A model generated the notes under the pieces. It did not search any database, was not told the DNA's origin, and saw nothing but the letters and a program-made list of their open reading frames with translations. 64,000 nucleotides of DNA from Davidsoniella eucalypti (Eukaryota; Ascomycota; Sordariomycetes; Microascales; Ceratocystidaceae), in assembly GCA_004009845.1 (NCBI GenBank), contig RMBW01000035.1, forward strand, positions 124,001-188,000. The letters run 5' to 3'. The position numbers and the translations under genes were made by a program. Shown one piece after another: positions 1 through 9,316 of the stretch. Position 1 is the stretch's first letter, and every line of letters starts with the position of its first letter.

Positions 1-739
1 TTGATATGGCCCATCATGGTCCTTGATACCTCTAGCTTCCTTCTTTCCTTTTTGTCGAGACTAGACGTAACCTTGGGCTTTTTTGCTGCCTGTTGGGAGT
101 TGTGTTAGTCTGCGTATTCATGGAGATGCTATACATGTTATGTCGAATAGCCCCTGATAAGTCTGGCCTGCCATGGTCAAGGCTTGCTCATCTTCTGTTA
201 CTTAGCACTGGATGGATGCGCAGCGCATTGCGTAGCACCAGCCGTTCTAAAGCTGCTTTTTCGGCTATCGGCCAATGCTCTCTGGAGCTGAAATTGCTGC
301 ATCTGGACCTTCCTTTCAGCCTTGCTTTGCTTTGCCACCGGGGTTATCCTAGGGTCTGCTATACAGCACTAAACAACGTATTTCATAGCGTGCTAATATC
401 AGCGTCCTCATTTTAGGTCAAATGCAGCGGGAGATCTTTAGAAAGTTCCAAGTGCTCAATCTGCAATCGATTGGAACTCGATTGTAGCTTCGTGGCACTA
501 GTCGAAAGCCCGCTTGATATTGGTACGACAATCATTATTTTCGCCCTCAAGCCTATGCTTTCTATAGGCCTTTCCTCACTTGTTCTCTCATCTCATAGCG
601 TGGGGGGCCTTAAACCTAACCACCCAATCCTGTGCTCCCATAGACTGACTGCCCCAAGTTCGTTGGCTGGTTCAATTCTTTGTGCCATTTGACACCCGTG
701 TGGCTTTTCACGTCTTCTGACTTTCTTTGCCTGCTACAG
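1..739. other. 5' flank of first regulator, first exon not resolved
   Basis: No complete gene is recognised here. A clear 3' splice acceptor (ctacag) ends at 739, just before the first exon I can support for the downstream zinc-cluster regulator. The reading frame entering at 740 requires the previous exon to end after one base of a codon. No ATG lies between about 600 and 739, so the start exon must sit further upstream or outside the window. Candidate ATGs at 16, 119, 422 and 553 give short peptides without convincing coding character or donor sites. Confidence 0.5.
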
Positions 740-3446
740 GATCGGCCCGTACTACTCCATCTCGAAGTCACACTGAAGCCGGAACTGTGCGAAAGCGAGC
801 CCAAAGAGCTTGCACGAACTGTCATTCCCACAAAACTAAATGCTCGGGCGATCAGCCGCGTTGCCGAAGATGTGACACCAATAACATGAACTGTGAATAT
901 TCTTCTAATAAGCGGAAATTCACCACTACCCAAGCCGATGGATCGTCTGCTATAGACAAAGGGGTAGACTCTTCAAAGAGTGAATCTCAGGAGCCACGAA
1001 CTACCTCAGTTGACGACCGGGTACCTGAAAATGCCGGAGTCCATGGCCCTGCAGATGCTGGAAGCCCGGAGAAGAGCAGCCAGGCACTGCATACGCGATA
1101 TATGGAGCTCGTAAACCTTGAGAATGAGTATGAGCCTCTACCACATGCTTGTATTCTTTTCCAAAGATGCTAAATCTTACACAACGTTTAGGGATACTCT
1201 TCGACGACGAGACTTCATCAAGCTACACGTGGAGGCCTACTTCCAAAATGTGTATTACCTGCCGTGTCTCAGTTTCTTCCATCGTGAAACAATACTTTCG
1301 GAAATCGAGGTAGACAAATCCCGCTATTATCTACATCGCCTATCTTGGCCATTTTAACCAGGTTTTATCTTACTAACTGGCGAACAGGAAGGGACTCTCT
1401 CGCCAACACAAGTCGCTGCTATATGCTCAGTGTCTGCATTTTTTGTCAGCTCACATGACAAGGCCGAGGACTTTGCCATGACATGCTCTCGGCAAGTTGA
1501 ATTCCAACTCTTTAGGAATGTTGGTAGCTTGAACGAGTCTAATCTATCACTCTATGCCCTGGACATAGTTCATAACTTATTTGTCGGAAAATCTGCCAAA
1601 TGCTGGCAACTAGTTGCCGTTGCATGTCGTGTGATGCTAGGACTGCAACTCAATTGGGATGTTCCAGGCTCGGAAAAAACCTTCACACAACAAGAATGTT
1701 CACGAAGATTGGCCTGGCATATGTTTCATATGGACAGGATCTGCGCAGGTGGATTCGATGCTTATGTTTGTTTTAATGAAGATAACATGAAGCTCAAACT
1801 CCCCTGTAATGAATATGCTTTCCAGGCAAATCAATCAGTTCCGTCCGAACGTCTAACTGAAAAGAACCCGAAGCCGTGCTCGCCGCCTATGAGCCGTCAA
1901 GGCTATACTATACGATTAATAAATCTTCGGCATCATGTTCAAAGTATAGCCAAAAGGTTTTCCGGAGGTACTGCCTATGTCCATGGAGTAAAGTGGGAAG
2001 CATCACGAGTCATGGAGGAAGTCAACAGATTACAAAATGAAGTGTCAAGTTTCACAGCTTCTCTCCCTGACGACTTGCGGCTTAACGAGCAAAACATTGC
2101 AAAATGGGCTGGTAGTAAAGAGGAACAGATATTCGTCTTTGTGCACAGCTTAATCTGTGTTCTCCACGTTGAACTCTACCAGTTCTCCATACCTGGTTTG
2201 CGAGAGTCTGGATCGGCCGAACTACAACGAAAGCTGCCTCGAGATTTTGTTATCAAGGCCCAGAAACAAGCTGTTGCTTTTGCAATATCAGCCGCTCGAT
2301 TCTGGAAGATATTTCAGGCCCAGGCTATGCACAATCGAGACCCGCTTGCTCCTCTATATCTGGGAGATAACTACCTTATGCCTTGTATACACGAGAATAC
2401 TAAAGTCTTGATTGCAGCTTTATATAACAAACAGTTATATAGCGATCTAGCCGATAACAGCACAGCGCCTTTAACAAGGACATCAGAGCCTATCAACTCC
2501 GACACTATCAGGGATCTTATCACTAGCACAATCAGCTTTATCAAGCCATTGGCAACGGTCATCCCGTCTATGTATACCCTGGTATATAAAAATCTACTCA
2601 ACCATACTAAACATCAAAACATTCACGCGATACTAACTACATCTATAGTTCACTGAGCTCTGTGACGATGTCGATAAAATGGAGAAAAAGCTAGGCCCTA
2701 AGGCTGCCTTTCAGCCGCCCATGGCGTCTCAACCTCAGTATATAGGTACGACGATACCACCGGATTTCAACACAGGCATGAAACTTCCAGGTCCAGAGTT
2801 TATGTTAGACAATGCAAATGCATTCAACATTCCAATTCTCAAAGGCGAGTCTCCTCGGGCATCCACTGACAATAGCATGATTCCCGGTACATGGGTTAAC
2901 AACACCACGAATCCGACTGGGAACATACACACGATGCCTCCTCACACTGGGATGCTCGATCCTCACGATATGTTTGCTGACCTGACCGGCTTTGATCCTG
3001 ATTTTGAATCTGAATTCTGCCCACCTGGTATGCCATTCCTGTTAGCTGAAGCTCGCGGATTGCCGGCATACCATATGTGGCCGTTCGCTCTACCCACGGC
3101 CTTCAATGGCATGGATTCTACGACGGCCGCCACAACGGGAGCACATTTTCTTCCGCAACAAACCCCCAACTCGGGTGAAGCATCAAGTAGTGGCGGACAA
3201 GGTATTCCTGGACTATCTATGATTGGCATGTCTGGGATAGATGATGGAGGAGGCACAACACTGTATTCCCACCCAACAAGTCAACATCCAGCACATTCTC
3301 AACAGTCGTCGCAGTCGCAGCACCAACAACAACAGCCATCACAACAACCTCAACAATATACTATGCAACAGGTTCAACAGGTTCAACAACAGACCCCGAT
3401 TTTTAGTCCTACGTATGGCGAAAATATGGGCTATCAAGGTGTTTAG
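740..3446 (+). CDS. Zn2Cys6 fungal-specific transcription factor (5' incomplete)
   Basis: Nuclear DNA-binding regulator; its target genes are unknown. I infer exons 740-1127, 1192-1309, 1388-2581 and 2649-3446, about 832 codons in total. All introns are GT-AG, with lengths 64, 78 and 67 nt, and the last has a tactaac branch site. The Zn2Cys6 binuclear cluster spans 811-894 (CTNCHSHKTKC, then CRRC and a final Cys, so Cx2Cx6C...Cx2Cx6C). An S/T/E-rich linker follows. The middle-homology (fungal_trans) domain begins in exon 2 (YYLPCLSFFHRET) and runs through exon 3 (CWQLVAVACRVMLGLQLNW; RRLAWHMFHMDR). The C-terminal exon is P/M-rich and ends in a Gln-rich tract of about 50 residues, typical of activation regions. 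The first coding exon upstream of 740 is missing from this call. The domain assignment is firm; the specific orthologue is not recognised. Confidence 0.82.
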
Positions 3447-4114
3447 AGAGTACACTGATGGGCATCATAGCATTTCTAGCCATGACTAAATATTCAACAG
3501 GACAGCTGCCACTTTACTCTAGTAATATATACTATACTCAATTCTTGTCACTTTCAATTTCACTTGATCATAGTTACGTGTACCCAACACTGAATCGAGG
3601 AACAGCCAAGTGAAACTTTGCGTTTCCTATTTCATTTTGCGTAGTGTGCTAGGTCATCCCATCTTCTTGCTTTGTTGCAGATCTATAGTCGGCTGCTTTA
3701 AAGGGGGCGCCCATGGGGGAAAATAATTGGAGGCTACGCCTTTAGGGAATATTAGGACAGATAATCATAGTGGTACTTACTAGAAGGCAATTAACAGGAC
3801 ATATGGGCCTGTATAACATTTCGGTGTTATCTTGATATTTTCACAGTTTGTATGTGCTGAAGTTGATAGCCTGACTAGGATCACTCCCCCTCAGTTACAC
3901 GGTCTGCACTCTGCAAAGACACTCTGGAAAGAAAATAAAACCATACCTATTCACAGATACACATTGTACAAATTGCTGGAATTGAAAGATATGAAATTAA
4001 ATTGCAACTACTAAGATGAGAACGGTTGATAAATATGTTAGCACCCAAAGCGGGCAAGCTCAAGCTCTAGATGCCTTTCCACAGCATTGGATCGAGTGGC
4101 TGACTGGGGCGAGC
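3447..4114. other. convergent 3' intergenic region
   Basis: This is the shared 3' region between the plus-strand regulator and the minus-strand secreted-protein gene. It is A/T-rich in its right half, with AATAAA-like words near 3,930. I see no further coding capacity, RNA gene or repeat. Confidence 0.6.
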
Positions 4115-6055
4115 TTACTCAAGCTCCCATTCATCGAAATCCTCCTTATACTCTGGATGTATACGGAGCATCTCAGATTTCTGGGCAGAGGTCAAGGACC
4201 AGTCATCCTTGATAGGATTGAACGGCTCTCTGACGGTGCCAGGGATCCATTCCCGCTCAGAAACCATATCGATCAGTCGGCCAACCATGGCACCAGAAGA
4301 TGTCTTGGACCACTTGGTCCGATCATCCTCTAGCATGTCAAACAAATCATCAGCAACATCGGAAGGCATATCTTCAGTTTCGAAGGGCAACTCAACGTCA
4401 TGAGTTATAGTTAAGTCCGAGCCCTTGAATAGCCTTGAAGCATCCTTTTTGCTGAATGATCTCTTATGGTGCCAATCAACCCAGCGGCTTTTACACTTTG
4501 GCCCTGACGCGACACAGAAGTCAAGCAAATCGAGCACTTTAGTGGTGGTAGATTGCGTAAATGACAACCATGACAAGTCATTGCCAAAGATGGTTGGCTT
4601 GAGCCCAACTGTCGTAAGACTCTCCAGCGCTAGATTTCCGGAAAGGCCGAGCTTTCCTCCGCCACACAGCCCACAAGCCTCGTCATATGAGGCTCCAGCT
4701 GTTAGGTGGAACTGGGGAAATTTCCAATCCACAGTGGCGGCGACGGAGGCATCGATGAATGCTGCCCGGAATGCTACCTCGGCATGAATCCCGTGGTAGA
4801 CATAGACTTCTCCATACAGGCCACCTGAAACAGTCGGCTTGTAAAGAGAGAACTTCGATGCTTCGATATTAGCACCGACCCGGCTCTTCCACACTCTACG
4901 ATCGGCATGAGCTAAGAGACGGTTATCGTCGGAGACCGTCATCTTGCCACCAAAATCTACCCGGGCGTATGCTTGGATATCACTCACAGTATAACCTATA
5001 CTGTCACTCAATGATAGAGACACAGAGCCAATATCAGGGATCTGGAAAACAACCGGTGGGAGTGCTACCAGTTGCTGAGAACCCGAAAGTCCCTGGACAG
5101 CATGGCCAGTGATGAACAGTCTAAGTAAAGCTTGAGCGACCACACCTTTGGTTGAGATCTTAAAATCTCCACCATGGTGCTTTCCAGCACGGTAACTGAA
5201 GCCAATGGCTCCAGATACGGCACACGATGAGCACTTTAGGCCTAGATCCAGGTTGGAATCACTGTAAGTGATTCCACTGTTATGTTGGAAGTCAAAGAAC
5301 ATATACTTTGACTTCCATGGCGTAGTCCCATCGATTGAGGCCGCAAGCAACTGAACCATCAAAGAGTCTGTGGCATTTTGAAAGCCATCTGCAGTGTCAG
5401 TCATGACACTCCAGTCCTCTAAATCGTTTATAGTGCTGGGTTTAACATCCAACACTACCTTCATGCTTCCTTGGGCAGTTATGCCCAAGACACCAAACCA
5501 TCCATGGTTCTGTGGATCCACAGAACCAATGGGCGTCATTGCCATGACGCCACCCTGCGAAGCTAGGGCAGATGACCACGTTTTGAAAGCAGTGGCAGCA
5601 GCGGTAGATGTGTTGAACTCGAGAGCCAGTTCACTAGATCCATCGTAGCTGATGGCGAGCAATTGCTCAGAAACCTGATCCAAGTTAATGAGCGGCGTGC
5701 CTGAGTACGAAAATAGAGAAGCCACCGAGTCTTCAAGCCCATATGCAAAGACGTCTGCAGAATGGATGGCAAAGGCGTTATCACCAACACGGTCATGGAG
5801 AGACACGTGTGGCAAGTACACGAGCTCTTTCATAACCATGGAGCCATTAGCTGACGGAACGGCCAATCCAGACGTAGAAATCCAAGACGAGACGTTGGAA
5901 GCCTCCTCGGCGAGCACAGACTTCACAGTTGGGAACGGAGAAGAGGCCGAAGCCCAGGTGAAGGTAGCGTTGGGGGAGCCAACGGTAGAGGCAATGACTG
6001 CCGGGACAAATAGTGCCCAGGCAATCATCGCATATACTAGAGCTTGAAAGTTCAT
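4115..6055 (-). CDS. secreted ascomycete protein, DUF7029/DUF7223-like
   Basis: Single-exon 646-aa protein of unknown function that enters the secretory pathway. Residues 1-22 are a classical signal peptide: a hydrophobic stretch ending in VPAVIA, cleaved before Ser23. Several N-glycosylation sequons follow (NAT at 29, then NVS, NGS, NTS, NAT). Paired cysteines occur as LKCSSC, ACGLCGGG and CVASGPKC, suggesting disulfides. The C-terminal 100 residues are charged and acidic, ending in FDEWELE, with no GPI or transmembrane tail visible. The overall pattern recalls ascomycete secreted proteins annotated as DUF7029 (N-terminal) plus DUF7223 (C-terminal). That assignment is from memory of the family and is tentative. 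The ATG at 6055 is chosen because it begins the signal peptide. Upstream lies a long leader with possible introns and a TATA box. Confidence 0.85.
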   Translation of the reverse strand: MNFQALVYAMIAWALFVPAVIASTVGSPNATFTWASASSPFPTVKSVLAEEASNVSSWISTSGLAVPSANGSMVMKELVYLPHVSLHDRVGDNAFAIHSADVFAYGLEDSVASLFSYSGTPLINLDQVSEQLLAISYDGSSELALEFNTSTAAATAFKTWSSALASQGGVMAMTPIGSVDPQNHGWFGVLGITAQGSMKVVLDVKPSTINDLEDWSVMTDTADGFQNATDSLMVQLLAASIDGTTPWKSKYMFFDFQHNSGITYSDSNLDLGLKCSSCAVSGAIGFSYRAGKHHGGDFKISTKGVVAQALLRLFITGHAVQGLSGSQQLVALPPVVFQIPDIGSVSLSLSDSIGYTVSDIQAYARVDFGGKMTVSDDNRLLAHADRRVWKSRVGANIEASKFSLYKPTVSGGLYGEVYVYHGIHAEVAFRAAFIDASVAATVDWKFPQFHLTAGASYDEACGLCGGGKLGLSGNLALESLTTVGLKPTIFGNDLSWLSFTQSTTTKVLDLLDFCVASGPKCKSRWVDWHHKRSFSKKDASRLFKGSDLTITHDVELPFETEDMPSDVADDLFDMLEDDRTKWSKTSSGAMVGRLIDMVSEREWIPGTVREPFNPIKDDWSLTSAQKSEMLRIHPEYKEDFDEWELE

Positions 6056-6810
6056 GGTAGCTACAATCGAGAAATAGAACTACTGAAAAACTATTAGTAT
6101 CAATGCGGCGTTAGGTAGTGTGCTCACTACGGTGAACAATAGTTGTAATTGTCTTTATGAAGGAATCCATGTTGTGAAAGTGTGGAAAGAAGCGATGCAT
6201 GGGCAATAATTGCAGATGGTAAGAAGGCAGTGATGATGATAGATAGTAAGGGATTTGAATACTCACTGTCTGAAGATTGTTAGACGGTATGGCTGATGTC
6301 AAAAATATAAATTAAAATAGAAGCTATGAATTGTTAGCAAGAGTGTACCAATATTTAAGAGTATACAATGGGGGAAAGAAAGACACTGATAGTTGGTGGT
6401 GAAAACAAGTACAATTGAACTGATTTTTTCACTGTAGTTGTCATTGTGTTATGGGAAGAAATGTTTATGCTGTAAGCATGTGGAAAGAAGGAATAAGTGA
6501 CAGCCTAGTAATTGTAGATGATAAGAGAGTAGTGGTGATAATAGATAGTAGTGACAGGACAGTAGTGATGGAAAGTAATGATGATGAAAGGTAGTTATAG
6601 TTATGATAGATGATGATCGGAAGGAACAGATGCAAGACAATGATGGAAAGTAGCAAAGATGATAGAGGCAAATGATGATAGATGATAGGAGATGAGAGAG
6701 AACTTGAATACTCACTATGCTGTAGAAGATACTAAATAAATAGTGATGATGTATAGCTTTGACAAACTGATCGGAAAGTTGTTGTTGATGAGGAAGTTAG
6801 GAAAAAGGAA
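6056..6810 (-). promoter_or_regulatory. inferred long 5' leader with internally duplicated segment and splice-like signals
   Basis: On the minus strand this stretch lies between a TATA box (6836-6846) and the ATG at 6055. It contains two GTGAGTATTCAA donor-like words, at about 6715 and 6266. Plausible 3' sites follow: a CTAAC branch with TCATAG near 6324, and TACTAAT with TTTTTCAG ending at 6083. This would give one or two leader introns (about 6324-6715 and 6083-6266). The two donor neighbourhoods are parts of an imperfect duplication of GATGATAGATAG-rich sequence (about 6165-6275 and 6470-6720). The transcript structure is inferred and not shown by any data here. Confidence 0.4.
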
Positions 6811-6835
6811 ATCTCCCAGATGGGGGGAATGACCA

Positions 6836-6846
6836 CCTTTTTATAG
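6836..6846 (-). promoter_or_regulatory. TATA box of the secreted-protein gene
   Basis: The minus strand reads CTATAAAAAGG, a near-consensus TATA element. It lies about 785 bp upstream of the ATG at 6055. Initiation would be expected some 30 bp downstream, near 6,805, giving the long leader described separately. Confidence 0.5.
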
Positions 6847-6868
6847 AAAGGAAGTTTCTATGGGCTGC

Positions 6869-6957
6869 AAAAAGTCCTTTAACTTGAAGTCTTAGTGCCA
6901 AAGCAAGTTCCGGGTTGGGTGAAAAAGTCCTAAGATTTGAAGTCCTAACAATAAAGC
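6869..6957. repeat. 36-bp imperfect direct repeat upstream of the TATA box
   Basis: Two copies, 6869-6904 and 6922-6957, both begin AAAAAGTCCT, share TTGAAGTC and end AAAGC. They match at 26 of 36 positions and are separated by 17 bp. Their place immediately upstream of the TATA element suggests tandem regulator binding sites for the secreted-protein gene. Confidence 0.5.
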
Positions 6958-7800
6958 GAATTGGGTTTAGCTAGATATTGGTTATATTGTGGTAGTATTA
7001 ATTGAAATACTGAGAAAGACTCCGATAATTGTCAAGTCTGTACTGGGCCCTACGTTCTAACCTTTCTGGTGTTAATATAACATATTATAAGTATGTGTTG
7101 GTGGAGTTCCATGATCTTTTGAATTTAACTAGTTGATGTTGTAAGTGGAGCCCTCCAACAATCACTACATATGTATCTTGTCTGAATTCAAATAAAAGTT
7201 TACATATCAGATATGAGCAGAGGAGAAACATTTTGTCATAGAAGGGCTGGTAGTATCGATATAAATATAAACTCGACTTTCTGTAGTTAATAGTTTTATA
7301 GTATCTACTCATTATCTGGTTATGGGTAGTTGCACTTACTAGCAACAGCTTTGACCAGGAAATAACAGCCTGGATTTCTAGCTAAAAAGCGAAAGTCCTA
7401 TACATTTGTAGTATAGTGCATTTCTTTCGCCACATTACATCCAGATTGGCAAATGTATGTTTCTGTGTAATAGAAATGAGCTCATATTAGATGACTTGAG
7501 TGCTGTAGTTAGGCCAGAAGCAAAAAACAAATTCGCAGCCAGATCGATGTTAGACCCAGGAATAATATTCAGAGTCTAAGCTAAGCCAGATTTCCAAAAA
7601 TCTCGCAGTTTTTAACTTTTTGTAACTCTCTCCTTCTTACACGCCAATTGTCATAGTACTAAGAAGTACAGTGAAGGCTCACTTCGGGAGTCATTATATC
7701 GAAAACTAGTCTGATAAACGTTAACAGTGAAGCATCTCCCTAGACCTGTAGATAGAAAAGAAATACTAGCTAAAGTCACTTTAAGATGATTAGGTGTCTG
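6958..7800. other. AT-rich intergenic DNA
   Basis: A/T-rich by eye and free of recognisable genes. A weak inverted pair TGTTGG...CCAACA (7096-7160) resembles LTR termini but is too short and has no target duplication. This stretch may contain further decayed transposon sequence continuous with the LINE relic to its right. Confidence 0.4.
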
Positions 7801-8425
7801 TTTAGTTTGAAAACAAACACCCCGCTAGTAATCTTGCAGTCAATGGGAAAGTGAAAAAGTGGTGATGGGGGCTCTTCTAAGCTACAGGGAAACCTCCCCC
7901 CCTATGGATAATGAGGTAGCTGATGTGCTCGCGAAATCATCAGGTCTATAAGCGCCAGGATAACATATGCATATGACTAGATAGTCTACATCGTATGAAA
8001 AAAGACACTCAAGTACTATTTGAGCAGTAGTTCTCAGAGCAAATGGTCATGAAATCTGATGTACAAAGAAGGAAACATGGCTTCCCCTCTCCAAGAAAGT
8101 CACAACTGAAAGAAGAAAACTATCCGAGCAAGTTCTGATAGCATTCTCAAGATATAGATATCTCAAGGACGATCATTAAGGACTCGGACACAAAGATGTC
8201 ACAATGAAATATCATAGTTACTAAAATGACATAACCTTGGACCAAATCCTTCATATTAAAATTGATCATCTATATATTAGAGATAAAAGAACAATAGTAA
8301 TAGTGATAGCAATGGCCAAGGAAACTCTGCTTCAGAGAAGTTCAGGCAAATTCAATCGAGACAGAAATCAACATCAACTTGACTTGGCTATATTTAACTT
8401 CTACCTGTATCATCAGCCGGATTAG
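7801..8425 (+). pseudogene. decayed 3' end of a LINE (Tad-type) retrotransposon ORF2, RNase H and C-terminal region
   Basis: One frame carries two family landmarks in the right order. DNEVADVLAKS at 7907-7939 matches the RNase H motif GNExADxLAK. GHKDVTMKYH at 8186-8215 matches the GHGDFxxYH motif of fungal Tad-type ORF2 C-termini. They are 93 codons apart and in the same frame, with RRKLSEQVL between them at the expected place. The frame is broken by several stops (first at 7949), so the element is dead. The 5' part (endonuclease, reverse transcriptase) is not recognisable in the window. The assignment rests on motif memory; a profile search would settle it. Confidence 0.45.
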
Positions 8426-8639
8426 TTACCGGAAAGATCTTTTTGTTTGTTGATATCTTGAGAGTCTACCAGCACAATTTGTAACGAACAAATATTACAG
8501 GTTCTTTCGTTACGCTCATAGCTCCAAGAAGAAAAAGTACGAAAAAAAATCCATAAACATGGGTCCCGCGCCGGCCCGGAGCCTCCGCGCCGTTCCTTCA
8601 CAGACGATCCTGACAATCACTTATCAAGAAAAAAACCCC

Positions 8640-8720
8640 GCCCGGTTAGCTCAATCGGTAGAGCGTAAGACTCTTAAATTTGGAATCTTAAGGCTGCGGG
8701 TTCGACCCCCGCATCGGGCT
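8640..8720 (+). tRNA. tRNA-Lys (anticodon CUU) with 8-nt intron
   Basis: The full cloverleaf is visible. Acceptor GCCCGGT pairs with ATCGGGC, with discriminator T at 8720. The D arm is GCTCAATCGGTAGAGC. The anticodon stem TAAGA/TCTTA encloses loop CTCTTA, with anticodon CTT at 8673-8675. The T arm is GCGGG-TTCGACC-CCCGC. Between base 37 (8676) and base 38 (8685) there are 8 extra nucleotides (8677-8684), the canonical position for a nuclear tRNA intron. A T-rich run downstream (from 8770) can serve RNA polymerase III termination. Confidence 0.93.
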
Positions 8721-9316
8721 CAATTCCCGGTGCTCCAGTTCAGCTGGAATATCGAACCTTCAATGGGACATTTATTTTTGCCTTTTTTTGTCTGGTTATT
8801 TATGCTGATGAAGCTGTGTGACAGACAAGCTTTGCCTTGACACCCTATCTTACTTTTTTATATTGGTTGTGCAAGCACCAATACGATGTGTTCATAACTT
8901 CCACCTTCTTTCTATCTTAGTCCCATCATCACATGTCAAGACGAGCAGGAACCAAACTGTATTTTGTACTTGTTAGCATGCTAACAAGAGAAAGCCTATA
9001 TAGTGCTGAATGATGATGAAAAAAAAAATTAAAGAACATTGACTATCAAACGCCGATACATGTGGAGAAATAAAATTTTGTATATAGAAAGAACCCATTC
9101 CTCTGCATGTGCAACTAGATTGCTAGTTGATGAAACATTACAACAGATGTAGCGTATAGAGATGTGTTGAAGAGAAAGTGGATATCAAAAAGAAGATGAT
9201 AACGCAAGAGCTGTAAGCAAAACTTTTACTCTTCTTGTAGAGTCGTTCATTGCCATAGATGTTGAACAAAAGACAACAATAGATACTAGCCTAGGTACCA
9301 AACAGCAAAGAGCTCT
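8721..9316. other. intergenic region between tRNA-Lys and the second regulator
   Basis: Noncoding and A/T-rich, with T runs at about 8771-8787 usable as a Pol III terminator for the tRNA. It contains the likely 3' UTR of the minus-strand regulator ending at 9317. No other feature is seen. Confidence 0.5.

Noticed and set aside
7096..7160. TGTTGG...CCAACA termini resembling a solo LTR
   Set aside because: Only about 65 bp long, the arms are imperfect beyond six bases, and no target-site duplication flanks them.
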